From Adiantum capillus-veneris (lineage: Eukaryota > Streptophyta > Polypodiopsida > Polypodiales > Pteridaceae), in the NCBI GenBank assembly GCA_014529385.2, contig CM043947.1, forward strand, positions 131,770,391 to 131,834,390: a stretch of 64,000 nucleotides of DNA, given 5' to 3'. Under the pieces are notes generated by a model, which did no database searches, was not told where the DNA came from, and was given only the letters and a program-made list of their open reading frames with translations. The position numbers and the translations under genes are program-made. This document shows, piece by piece, positions 26,115 through 37,613 of the stretch; within the stretch, counting starts at the first letter, position 1; each line of letters begins with the position of its first letter.

Positions 26115-27411
26115 GTTACGGTGTCCACCAATACAAATGCAGCACATAAAATTGAATGATAAGGTTGAAAATGCATTTTTGTTGGTTATAGTATTGAAAG
26201 CAAAGGTTTTAGGTTGTGTCATCCATAAACAAAGCATATCTTGGTTTCACGGGATGTTGTGTTTATAGAAGATTTTATTCAGCCATTGTTGTCATGTACT
26301 AGAGACAATTTTGAAAGCTCACATGACATTTTTTAATGATAGTTTGTTACCTCTTTTTAGTGGTGGAAATTTGAATGTAGATTTGAATGAGGCAAATGTA
26401 CAACCTATGGGGGTTTCTGAAAATGTTATAGATCATCCTATTATTGATGTAGATGTACATGATGTACTTGATTTGGGAAGGGCTGAGAATGAGCAGGCTA
26501 GAGGTATGCCAAAATGGATGGTGCATACTTTGCATGATAGTAAATTGGATGCATCTACTCGTACTCGTTCATAGGTTCTTGCCATGCATCTTATGCGGCA
26601 GATTGTTATGCTTTGGTTGTTTCTAGCTTATGTGATGTTGAGAAACCTCTGTCTTTTGATAAAGCACAAAACTCAAAAAATTGGATGGTTGCTACTTATA
26701 GAAAATGACACATGGACTTTATGTGATTTCCCTCTTGAAAAAAAAATCCATTGGTACAAAGTAGGTTTACAAGTTAAAACGTAAGCAGGATGGTGAGATT
26801 GATCACAACAAGGCTTGACTTGTTGCAAAAGGCTATGCACAACAAAAAGGCATAAATTATGAAGAAACTTTTGCTCCCACTTGCCGTATGACTATTGTGC
26901 GTTTTCTATGTGCATTGGCAGCTCAAATTGGATGGGATGTACACCAATAAGATATTTTTACTGATTTCTTGAATGCTAACATATTTGAGGAAGCTTATGT
27001 AATGCAGCCTCACAGTTTTGTCATTAAAGGGCAAGAAGATAAAGTGTGCAAATGTAAGAAATATTTTTATGGGTTGAAGAAATCTCCTTGTGCTTGGTAT
27101 GAGAAAGATGACACTCATTTGGTTAACTTGAAACTTTCTTAATAGGCCAACAAAAATCATTTTGTATGTAAAGTGTAAGGGTGATGTACTTCTCATTGTT
27201 GTTCTATATGTGTAAAATTTGTTGATCATTGGATGGTTGTTGTGCAATTAGAATATGATACACTTATAGAGAATGACACATGGACTTTATGTGATTTGCC
27301 TCCTGGCAAAAAATCCATTGGTACAAGTAGGTTTACAAGTTGAAATGTAAGCCAGATGGTGAGATTGATCACGATAAGGCTCGACTTGTTGCAAAAGTCT
27401 ATGTACAACAA
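26115..27411 (+). pseudogene. Copia pol fragment, plus strand, internally rearranged
   Basis: This is homologous to the pol region of the minus-strand copia element at 37.2-50.4 kb. It starts within the integrase C-terminal part (CIFVGYS near 26172), continues through the linker (LLPLF and VNVQPMGVS-like segments) and enters reverse transcriptase (VLLIVVLYV near 27190, just before the expected VDD). At about 27230 the sequence jumps back: 27230-27411 again encodes the start of reverse transcriptase (LIENDTWTLCDLP), already present at 26697-26740. Many stops are present. The Gypsy-A copy 2 LTR begins directly at 27412 and the remainder of copia is absent beyond it. Confidence 0.85.
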
Positions 27412-28365
27412 TGTCATAATCACTAATATCTAATTCTCCTAAATAATTTTCTAATGTTAAACTAATCATTTAATATGGAGAAGTGCCAGGGGAGAAAAAG
27501 CTAGAATATTGGTAAGGCTGGCAGACTGGTCTCAATAGGGATCCAAAGGAGGGAAAATAGGGAACCAAAGAGGGACCATCTACAAAAGAGCAATGTGCAT
27601 AAATGGTGCTTCAAAGACCTTAGGGTTTAGCCCATTAAGACTTCCAAAAATATTAGGTTCCAAAATTAAATGAAATGCTCAATGGTCAAGCCTTAGGGGA
27701 ATTTGGATGCTTGTGGGAAAAAAGTCTTCGCACATCGCTATCAAGGAGGGGGAGATCCATGAGAGAAACACACACACACAATCAAGGCTTCCCTTTACAC
27801 AAAGGGCATAAAGGACACATGTCAGGTTCCTAGCCCAGTTGCCCCCAAGGTGCATTCAAATCCTATTGGATGGCCATAGAGGTGGACCAATGAGAATTAA
27901 GCTAGAGTAAATTTAGTTTAATTCATTTAAAAACACTTGATAAAAGAACCAATAAAAATTAAGCTCTTTAGAAGACTATTCAATAGTCTACCAAGGGGTC
28001 CAATGAGCATTCCATAGCCCAATGGCTTGCCTAATTCCTATTGGCCAGAAGACTAAGTGGTCCAACGAGAGTTTAGTTGAATTATTTAAATACCTAAATC
28101 TCTCACAAAAGGGGAAAGGGGGACACATGTCTCCCTTGATGGGGGAAACCTATAATACAAAGCCCTTTGGAGGGGGGACCGGCAGCTTAATTTCTCTCTC
28201 TTTTGAAGTATTGTTCATGCATATCTAACTAGGTGTTATGCTTTTGTTGCTCTCTCCATCCAAGCACTCTTGCTATGCTCAGTAGGAATCTATTCTTAAT
28301 GAAATACTCACTATGTCTAAGTTATTTCCCGCTATACACAAGCTACTAGACCATTAAATGTTACA
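27412..28365 (+). repeat. 5' LTR of Gypsy-A copy 2, internally deleted
   Basis: This 954-bp LTR begins TGTCATAATCACTAATATC and ends TTACA before the primer site TGGTATCAGAT (28367). Compared with copy 1 it lacks roughly 600 bp: the sequence jumps after GGGGACACATGTC to CCTTGATGGGGG near 28135, with a smaller gap near 28183. Confidence 0.9.
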
Positions 28366-28777
28366 TTGGTATCAGATCACAAGGTTTCTCTTTTCTTGCT
28401 CAAAAAGAGAGGTCCTTAAGCTGACTATAAATGGTTGGTATTATTAACTGCAATTGAGTAAGTAGAATAGGGATTTTTCAACCTTGTAGTGCCTACTTCA
28501 TGCAGATAACGGGGCATCAGCGTCGAGAGCTATGGTCTTAATAGTGGAGTCGTACGGGGCTTGCCTATGGCTTAACCACTATTGAGCTATTAGAAGCTTA
28601 ACATTAGCCGGTGTTCTTTTGGTGGTGAAAGACCCTCTCTCGTATTCCTTGCAGTTAATGATATTCGAGCCACGAGTATAGGAGCTTCAATGCTTTTCTA
28701 AAGGGTTAAGAGGAGTAGCAACTAGGGCTTGAAGTGCCAAAGTACACTTAAAAATTTTACACCTAAAATTTGTTAGA

Positions 28778-31700
28778 ATGGCTGACAATAGTAAAGGCTG
28801 AGTGAAATAATGTTGATAGATTTGATTTTGCTAATGAACAGGCTACTAATGATGCCCCTATGCTTGTTAATTACCTTGTTGCCAGACTTCAACAAGACAT
28901 GGGAAATCCATCCCTCCACAGTGAAGGGCAACGGAAACTACGTAATCATGGGATTCTCAAAACTCCCCACCAAGAAGAGAGAGTACCTAGGAATCCTCCT
29001 TGTGAGACTTCCAAAAGAGGCCTCTCTCCGATAAGGGAAGAAGAAGAGGATCTGTACGAAGGGCTCAAAAATCTACTACTTGATGGCGCATCTCCTTCAC
29101 AAAGGAGAACTCAAGTTTCAATGGCAGAGCCCCCACCAAAAGAACGAGAAAGAAGTGAGTCTCCTGCCACCTTAACGGAGATGGCTCCACGAAGACGGTG
29201 GGCAAAACGCTCTCCAACACCCCCTAAGGAGAAGACCGTTGCATACTTCTCTACACCATAATTCAAAGAGGAACGAGAGAAAACAAGAGAAGAAAAAGGC
29301 GAGAAAGAGGTCACCCTCCTCTCCATATTCCTTATCCTCTTCCTCTTCTGAAGAAATTGATGGTGCAGACAAGGAGGAACAAGGGAAGAAAAGCCGAGAA
29401 AGAGGTCGCCCTCTTCTCCATCCTCCTCATACTCTTCCTCTTCTGAAGAAAGTGATAGTGCAGCTCTTGAACCACCTAAAAGAAGAGGCCATAGGAAATC
29501 CTATGCCGCATGGAAGAGGTCATCCAAGCTCAAAAAGTTCAAAGAGGGAGGAAAGAACATCTCTTTCCTTACCTACGATGGCACCTTTGGTGTTATAGAC
29601 AAAGTCTTGGCCTTCATTCAACAATTCGATGCAGCGTTTGGAGATGAGGGCTTCATGGAATCCTCTAAGCTACACCATGTAGCTATGCATTTTCAAAAGT
29701 CCGCCAGGCAATGGTGGTCTAGCCTACAAGAAAACGGTGAAGCTCCACGAACATGGAAAGCTTTAAGAGCTTCCATCATGTCATGAAGTAGTTCTTGGCT
29801 ACCGATGCCAAAGACAAAGTACTCACCAAATGATGAAGCTTGAAGCTCTCTCCCTACCAATCTATTCACAAATATGTAGACAAGTTTTGGGATTTACATC
29901 TCAAAGCCACTGTCTTCAAAAAGATGGATTTTGGAGAGCAAAAACAACAATTTTGTGCGGGATTAACTGAAGATATGGCGGCGTATGTCAACTCCCAAAG
30001 GCCACGCACCATATTTGCGGTCATACACCATACCATGGTGGCTTCATGAATCAACATCCAACAAGGGGCCAAGAGAAATCCTAAGCCCATGAAAAACAAG
30101 GACCATAATGAGCCCAAGGGGAATGACAATGGCCAAAAGTCTCCTAAAGGCAGCGCCAACAACAACAAAGATAAGGAGAAGGGAGTTTATAAAGGCAAAA
30201 ATAAACTCTCTCCTGAAGAGCTAGAGTGTTATCGTAAAGATAACCAATTTTTCAAGTGCGGGGAGCAAGCGCATGCCTATCGTGCTTGTCCCCACAAGAA
30301 TACACAAAATGATCCTCCTCGAGCTACCTTGGTCGAAATCCAAGAAGAGGATGCTCACCACAAAGGATCTCCTCTATGCCATGCTTGGGGAAAGGTAAGA
30401 GAACATGATGCTTTAATTCTCTTTGACCCTGGTTCTACTCACAATTTCATATCCACAGAGTTGGCCACCAAGTTAGGCATCCAAGCCTATGAGATGGGAG
30501 ATGTCCTACTTGCCGATGGTGCTTTCACGGGGCAAGAAGCCTTAGTCACTCCCTTAATTGGGAAATTGAGGCTCCATGTCAAAAGCTATGTGGACAAGGA
30601 GGATTTATTTATCTCTCCTCTCAATCACGAGGATGTAATCCTAGGGGCACCATGGTTTGATTGCATGGCTACCAATGTTAAATTCCTTGAAAGGCAAATC
30701 TACTTTAGGGTCAGGGAAAAAGATATGTACATAGATGCTAAGGAGTTGGGTAACACCATACCCATTGTACATAAGCAAGCTTTCAATAAGTCAACAAAGA
30801 GCTCTATTTTCATGTACACAATTTTTATTAAAGATTCTCAAAATGAACCTAATGCTTTAGCAAAAGAAAATATAAACAATCACAAGGAATTAGAGTTATC
30901 CAATTTTCTCAAGGGATTTCAAGATGTCTTTATTGACGACATCCCTTGTGAACTACCTCCTAAACGAGGCAATGATAACTGTGCAATTCAACTTCCTCTA
31001 GGAAGTTCACCGCCTAATAAATCTCCTTATAGAGTTTCTTAAGCTCAACAAGAGGAGATTATGCGGCAAGTGCATGAGTTAGTTGAGAAGGGCATGGTTA
31101 GGCCTAGCCCATCTCCATTTTGTTCACTAGTGTTATTAGTGCAAAAGAAAGACGCCACATATCGTATGTGTGTCGACTGTAGAGCACTAAATAGGATCAC
31201 TACGAAAAATAGGTTTCCCATTGCACGGGTAGAAGACCTATTTGATAAGCTACAAGGGTCGACCTACTTCAGTAGATTGACCTAAAAAGTGGCTACCATC
31301 AAATAAGGATAGTTGATCAAGACATTGTAAAGACCACATTTTGAACTACGTTTGGTCTTTACAAGTACATTGTCATGCCTTTTGGCTTGACCAATGCAAC
31401 AACCACATTATATCGACTGATGGAGAAGCTATTCAAGCCTCACCGAACCTTTACTAGAGTGTTCTTTGATGATATAATCATCTACTCTAATTCACGAGAC
31501 GAACACAAGCAACACCTCCAGGTAGTATTTCAAGTTTTATGAGAGAATAAACTTTATATTAATCAAAAGAAAAGTGAAATTTTTTAACAAGAGATTCAGT
31601 ATTTAGGTCAAATTATCTCTCAAGATGGCATCCACATGGATCCACCAAAGTTAGAGGTAATAAAAGGATGGCCTAATCCAATGAATCTACATGAACTATG

Positions 31701-33085
31701 AAGCTTTATAGGTATGTGTGCATACTATAGATGCTTCATAGAAAAATTCTCACAAATCATTAGGACCATTACATGACCTAACAAAGAAAAACGTTAGATA
31801 TACATGGTCTGCCAAGGAGAACAATGCTTTCAAAAAGCTTAAAGAAAAGCTTATCTCTCAACCTGTGCTTACACTGCCAGATCTCTCAAAGCCATTTGAG
31901 GTCCAAATGCGATGCTTGTGGTGATTGCCTTGGAGCTGTTTTGCTCCAAGAAGGGCATGCCGTAGCCTATGAAAGTCGAAGGATCGATCCTATTGAGCAA
32001 GCTCTAGGCATATATGAAAAGGAACTCCTCGTAGCTCTACATGCCTTAGACTCATGGAAGCACTATTTATTGGGGGCTCCTTCCATTCTGTGGATGGATC
32101 ACCAAAGCCTTAAGTACTTCATGATGCAGACCAAGATCTCCGACAAACAATGAAATGGGAAAATTTCCTTTTGCAATTTCATTTTCATATTGCTCACATT
32201 ACTGGCAAGCATAATCAAGTAGTCGATGCACTCTCAAGACGAGCGAGAGTGGATGCGGTTTCCATAGCAACTAACAATGATCTATCTTCTATGATAGATG
32301 AGTACGCTATCAATCCCAATTTTAGAGATGTGATTTTAGCCATTGCACTAGGGAAGAAAGAAGAACCATTTACCTTACAAGATGGTTATTTTCTCTATGG
32401 CAATAGACTATGCATTACTAATTCACTACGTGAGAAAGTAATGCATGAATCTCATGCTCCTCCTTATGCGGGGGATAGAGGGATTCAGTCTACCCTAAAA
32501 GGGATAGAAACATATTTCTATTGGCCTACCATGAAAGAAAACATACAAGAGTATGTTTCAAAATTGTGGTATGCCAAACGATGAAGTTTGATAGAGGGAA
32601 GCAACCTGGATTGCTTCAACCTTTGCCAATCCCTAATTCACAATGGGAGAGAGTACCCATGGATTTTATCTTTGGATTTCCCAAGTCTATCCATGGGAAT
32701 ACAGGAATATGGACGATAGTAGACATGTTTAGCAAACAAGCACATTTCATACCGGTCAAAAAGACTATCAAAGCCCATCAAATGGCAACCCTCTTTATAT
32801 CACAAATATTCAAGTACCATGACTTGCCAATGTCCATAGTGTCGGATAGAGATCCTAGAATGACAATTAATTTTTGGAAGGGTTTGTTTGAGAATTTAGG
32901 TACAAGGCTAAACTTCTCTTTGGCCTATCATCCCCAAACGGATGGCCAAAGTGAAATAGCTAATTAACCTAACAATTCTTAATCTACTAAAAGCCTATGT
33001 AACAGAAGTAGATCAAAGGTCCCAATGGGAGAAGTACTTACTGTTGGTGGAGTATGCCTATAATAATATTGTACATACCTCCACG
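28778..33085 (+). pseudogene. Gypsy-A copy 2 gag-pol, broken and truncated
   Basis: It starts at the ATG equivalent to that of copy 1 (28778) and hits an early stop. The Ser/Arg-rich segment (about 29290-29470), gag domain (about 29560-30050) and CCHC-like knuckle (about 30254-30295, first Cys replaced by Phe) follow. The protease has the FDPGSTHNFIS site (30422-30454). Reverse transcriptase starts at about 31061 with several stops and again carries FFDD. RNase H (31890-32260), the HHCC region and the integrase core to AYHPQTDGQ (about 32920-32950) follow. It retains 32 bp near 32857 that copy 1 has lost. The frame is interrupted throughout. Confidence 0.92.
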
Positions 33086-33238
33086 TGTCAAGACATCGGC
33101 AAGGCCGGACTAGACAAGGGCAGGGCCGGGCCAGGCAGTGTGGAAAGGGAGTCCAACTAGGGCAAAGGACTAGGGGCTATGCTATATAGTGGGTGGTTGG
33201 GTGGTAGACTCCTAGGTTCTAGTTCCCCTTGTCTTACA
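33086..33238 (+). repeat. Possible short LTR (TRIM-like) followed by primer-site-like motif
   Basis: The sequence from TGTCAAGACATCGGCAAGG to CCCCTTGTCTTACA is 153 bp, begins TG and ends CA. It contains a TATA-like CTATATAGTGGG near 33181. It is followed after one base by TGGTATGAAGAGC, close to the initiator-Met primer site. No second copy was found. It sits exactly where Gypsy-A copy 2 breaks off. Confidence 0.35.
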
Positions 33239-34052
33239 TTGGTATGAAGAGCAAGGTTCCTTTTTTGGGAAAGGCACAGCCGTGGAGGAGGGGAGCCACA
33301 CGATTGTGCATGCTTTTGTGCATGTTGGGGTCAAGGGGGCATGGAGCATTCTTCTTGTGAGGAGACGACAAGGCCAGCATGCCGTGGGCAACCCCCCTTG
33401 CAAGGAGGAGCCGCCGGGGCAGACTTGCACCAAAAGTGCCGCTTGTGGGCTCTACAGCTGTGTGCCGGGTAGGGTAGGACTTCACGTCACTAGGCTGGAG
33501 CCCCTACCTCAACACAGTGAGCTCCACAGTGATGGCGAACTTCTGCGTGCTGTTTTGAAGTGGCCATAGCCGACCGTGGCCTTCTTTTTTCCCACTTGAG
33601 GGCGCCCAACCCCCTTATGCGTTAGTGGCCATACCCAAAATTTAAAACATAAGGGGCGGTACCCACAGTAGGGTACCCCACCCCCTTACTCCACGTGCGG
33701 ATTCGGCAAGGCCGGAAGGTGCGGCATAGCATCGACAAGGCCAGCACAAATTTCGAGCCAAGTTCTCTGCGTATTACACAGAAACTCTGAGATTTCAAGA
33801 ACACATTTGGACAGAGTTCAAGTACAATTTTTTGGTAAAATCAATTAACGCTTTCAAGTCTAATTGATTCGGCTATCAAGAACTTGTGGAATTCCATATA
33901 CGACGGACAATTCAAATCACTCTCCACCGGGATACTATCGATTTTGACGGAATTAGCAAGGCTAATTACACTTTCCGAGTGCTCTCAATATCAGGTATTT
34001 TTTCTTACTACTCCTTGCACCGCACTATGTCGCCATAGATTCGGATATCAAT
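33239..34052. other. GC-rich non-genic stretch
   Basis: No gene is recognised. CCACGTG followed within about 15 bp by TCGGCAAGGCCGG occurs at about 33081 and again at 33691, suggesting a small dispersed repeat or a rearrangement using that motif. Part may be the leader of the gag gene that follows. Confidence 0.4.
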
Positions 34053-34977
34053 ATGACATTCGATTTTGAGCAAAGTATGTGTGATCCTGCCAATGATGGC
34101 CTATGGCCGGATCCTCTCAAGGAGAGTACCCGCGACGCTATGGTAGGTGATGATACTTACGAATTGCTCGATCTTCAAGAATTTCGTGCACTTCGGACAC
34201 GCATGATAGTCATGGATGAAAATTTTAAAGCTTTAAATAAAAATGTTACTAAACTATCCACATTAGTAATTCAATTAATGCAACAGCAGTCCAAGAGTCC
34301 TGTTGACACGCATATGCATGAGCACGTTGCTACACAAGGGCAAGGCACTTCTAATCTAGGGCAGGGCCCAAATGCTGATACGTTGCATACTCTCACTGCA
34401 AAAGAAGTGGATGAATTGTTGAAAAACACCAAACCACTGATTTTTAAGGGAGAAGACCGAGACCGCAATAAGAATGCAGTGAATATCTTTCTCAGCAAGT
34501 GGGATAGAATTCACGCCTTATGGCGTACAGCTCCGGACGCAGTGTGAGCCTTGCAAACAAGCTTAACTCTGGAAGGCAAGGCCTACAAAGAGTGGATGTC
34601 TCTCAAGGAGAAAAACATCATACCACAGAGTTGCGCAGCTTTTGAAGCAATGTTTAGCAAAGAATTTTTGCCTACAAACGAGGCCAATCGGAATTGGACG
34701 GCTTGGGAAATGTATCACTTCATGTCATCTTCAAGATATGACATTCAAGAAACTGTTGCTGGGTGAATGCAGGCATATGGATATGCCTTTGTGGAATACT
34801 TGGAGCGCTATTTTCCTATGGCTCTGTTGGATGCAAAGGAATGGGTCTATTTACACAGGCAAAGAGGACAAACAAGGTGTCCAAATGATGTTTGACCTGA
34901 AGAAAGCTACCACTTTCTACCTCCAACTTATGAAGGATACCCATACTACTCCTTTGTATGAGATTCATAAAGAATAG
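34053..34977 (+). pseudogene. Gag fragment of a third retrotransposon lineage
   Basis: The first frame (34053-34547) encodes an N-terminal region with a predicted helical part (LNKNVTKLSTLVIQL) and the start of a retrotransposon gag domain (VNIFLSKWDRIH). After a stop, the gag domain continues at 34551-34766 (LEGKAYKEWMSL, FSKEFLPTNE) and, in a shifted frame, at 34767-34977 (YLERYFP). It is distinct from the Gypsy-A and Gypsy-B gags. No protease or polymerase follows; an A-rich tract lies at about 35142-35150. It could be a non-autonomous element derived from a gypsy gag. Confidence 0.65.
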
Positions 34978-35213
34978 ATGCCAGAATATGGAGGTCTCTA
35001 ACTCTGCAATTCTACTCTGGAGAAAGACTAGCCATATCTTTTGACTAGTTAGCCCTTTAACTTCGTATTTTTTAATGGGATGCCTCTTTCCCTACCTTTG
35101 AGGCCTTGTTACCTTCCTCTTTTAAATTAAATTTCTATTTTGTTAAGAAAAAAAAGATCTTGTCTACTTGTGAAAAGTGACAAAGGGACACAGAGAGAAG
35201 TTTGGGATGTGCA

Positions 35214-35428
35214 CAGTGTTCGAGAAAAATGTGTCTCAGCTTAATATCGTGTCGTCTTCGATTTCAAAAATGTCGGTTGAGTGCAAGCCGAAAAGGAGAA
35301 ATTCTACCCCAAAATAGAGAAAAATAGTGTAAAAAATAAAAGAAAACCTAATTTTTAGACATTTCCACTTGGCAAATTCAAGAAAAGGAATTTTGTATGT
35401 TTGGGAAAGTGGTTTTCCCCGAACATTG
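35214..35428 (+). mobile_element. hAT-like MITE (family M1), intact, 215 bp
   Basis: The termini are inverted repeats, CAGTGTTCGAGAAAA on the left and CAATGTTCGGGGAAAA read from the right. Flanking sequences GATGTGCA (35206-35213) and GATTTGCA (35429-35436) form an 8-bp target duplication with one mismatch. An 8-bp duplication and YARNG termini are hallmarks of hAT transposons. Relatives lie at 12931-13125 and, inverted and partial, at 56172-56222. Confidence 0.75.
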
Positions 35429-35497
35429 GATTTGCATGAGGGGGAAAATGTACTTACCACTAGGCCATATGTTAACACATGCCAGGATCAGAATCAT

Positions 35498-36133
35498 TAG
35501 TGCTTGAAAAAAACCTAGGTTAAGTGTAATTCCACCTACAAATTTTGAGATTTACTTGTAAATTTTAGATTTGAAGGTGTAGGGAATGGTCCCTTCTTGG
35601 AATCCCTACGACCAAAGGGCGACCGGCGGAGCCAGGAGTCCTATGGGAGCAGAATTGCAAGGAATGGTCCCTTAGACCATTCCCGACCATCAATGGTCGT
35701 GGGGAGGAGGGCCACCGGTTCAGGAGGTCAATTCCAGGCACTGGCAGACAAGCGATCAATTTCGTACGCTGACTTGTCAAAATTCCCTGCATTTGGGATT
35801 CTGTGTGCTGAGCTGGAGGCAAGCGATTGGCATGCAGACTGTTTGTGCTGCCTGATATTCCGCATGCTGAGCTGTCTGACATTGAGCGATTGCAGGTTGA
35901 CATTCCAGCCAATAAAGATGAGTGGATGGAGGGCCGAGATCTCCAATCCTCCGACCCACGAACTTGATGGTGAGAAAACCTACAAAATTTAGCGTAATTT
36001 GGTGTAAAAACCTTAAAATCTAGTGAGTTTACAACTAAAATACCCACAGGTAGGTTTGCCAAGTTTTAGGAACAAAGTGTTTTTCGAGCACCGGCCAGAA
36101 TGCGTGCGAAGGGGAAGGACTACATGGTGAAAT

Positions 36134-36184
<51 letters not shown>

Positions 36185-36837
36185 AGGGGGGGAGGGGGGG
36201 CATTAAGTGGGCACGCTTGGTGACGATGATAGCATGAGGGCAAGTACGCATGATGCCAAGCCTTCGCAATAATCCAAGTGCGAACACTTCAATTTGGGCC
36301 ACCCGCACTCGTAGTTTCTGGAGGCTGGATTGATGTAGCATTACACAGACAGCAGGCGCTGCTCATGATGATGAAGGCGCGCCCCCACCCCAGCCTCCAG
36401 CCCACCCCACCCGACCACAGTGACTCTCACCCCCACCTCTCTATATTTAATTCCTACATGATGTGCGTAACGGTGATGTAAACCATTGGCACTTGCTGTG
36501 ACATGCTCTCTTCTGAACTCTAACGAACCGAGTGAGTGTGAGCTTCAATTTCCAAGCTTTTCGTGGCAGGAGCACGTGCCAAAGCTAGCTCGATTGTAGA
36601 CTCTAGAGATTACATAATACAGCCCCGGCCCCCAACTAACCTTCTTGTTACAACCTTAGAAAACCTACACGTGGACATTTGTACAGGTACTACTACCCTT
36701 GAAGCCTTTAAGTTTTACACATCTACACTAAAACTCTCCAAAATTTTGTAGGTTTTTTCCCTCCCAATTTAAGATTTAAAGGTAAATTCCAATTTGTAAG
36801 TGGGATTCAACTAAATGTAGGTTCTTTTCAAGCATTG
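35498..36837. mobile_element. Non-autonomous TIR element (family M2), about 1.34 kb
   Basis: The left end (TAGTGCTTGAAAAAAACCTA, then a match continuing to about 35577) is found inverted at the right end (from 36837: CAATGCTTGAAAAGAACCTA). The termini fit the hAT YARNG pattern, and the inverted repeats extend about 80 bp with divergence. The interior contains no transposase; it includes a 48-nt poly-G run. Flanks GAATCAT and GATTACAT may be a decayed target duplication. A related right end lies at about 54900-55020. Confidence 0.6.
36136..36183. repeat. Poly-G homopolymer, 48 nt
   Basis: This is an uninterrupted run of 48 G followed by further G-rich sequence to about 36200, inside element M2. 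Confidence 0.9.
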
Positions 36838-37216
36838 GATTACATAGTTATTGTTACTGTTGCTGTTACGACAAGCCCAAAAATTGCAACCCTTCCCACC
36901 CTTCCTTTGTCTCTAGCTTTGCATATGCATGGTAATTTTATTGGAGCCCTTCCCAAAGATGGGCAAGCTAGGTAAATAGCCCTTCCCAACTTCCAAGTGA
37001 AGGGCAGTCTTTTAGGAAGCCTTCACCATGTTGGGCTACTTTCCAAGTTACCTTGCAAAGAGATTTTTAGGCATTGTTAAGAAATTCTTAACATGGCTCC
37101 ATCCCGACCTATCTTGCAAGTGACTGGCCGGCTCAAGTATTTGATACGCCATTTCTTTGAAGTATCTACGATTCTGGTTCAAGCTTTTCATGTGCACACA
37201 CATGATCGATCTCTAT

Positions 37217-37439
37217 TGGAATTGGGGTTGCAAGGAAACCCACACAGCTTGAAGAAGATGATGAAGCTCAAGGGATACAACGAAGAGTATATTGCTTAGT
37301 GCACAATGGAAAGATAAGTTAGCCCTAGAATGATGGGCGTATATACAATGCACGCGGAAAAAAACCTTCTATAGAGGGGAAAAATACCTCGACATTCCTA
37401 AGTGTGTTCGCACACATCACTACCTCATATATGGTAACA
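37217..37439 (-). repeat. 3' LTR of the copia element
   Basis: This 223-bp repeat matches 50162-50377. On the plus strand it begins TGGAATTGGGGTTGCAAGG and ends CTCATATATGGTAACA. It lies downstream of RNase H on the minus strand. Confidence 0.85.
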
Positions 37440-37613
37440 AATCTCCCGTGGGAGTGATACTGTGAACGAGAGATGGCACATAGTGTATAGGGAAGTGCCA
37501 TGCCCTGAGGACATGATCAATCCACAAAGGAGAGTAACTTAGCCTAAATCTTTGTGGAAAGCTTCGAACTTCTCACGCGCCAATGCCTTTGTGATCAGAT
37601 CTACAAGGTTGTC

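Larger units (their letters stand above)
27412..33085 (+). mobile_element. Gypsy-A copy 2: 3'-truncated chromovirus
   Basis: This is the same family as 1536-10380, starting with an LTR at 27412 and followed by primer site, gag and pol. Similarity runs until the integrase region corresponding to about 7795 of copy 1. It then ends abruptly at about 33085, where unrelated GC-rich sequence starts. The integrase tail, chromodomain, purine tract and 3' LTR are missing, so target duplications cannot be tested. The copy is more diverged than copy 1. Confidence 0.92.

Noticed and set aside
33691-33695. CCACG as second target duplication for the possible TRIM element at 33086
   Set aside because: The preceding bases do not end in CA or match the putative LTR, and gypsy sequence does not resume afterwards.
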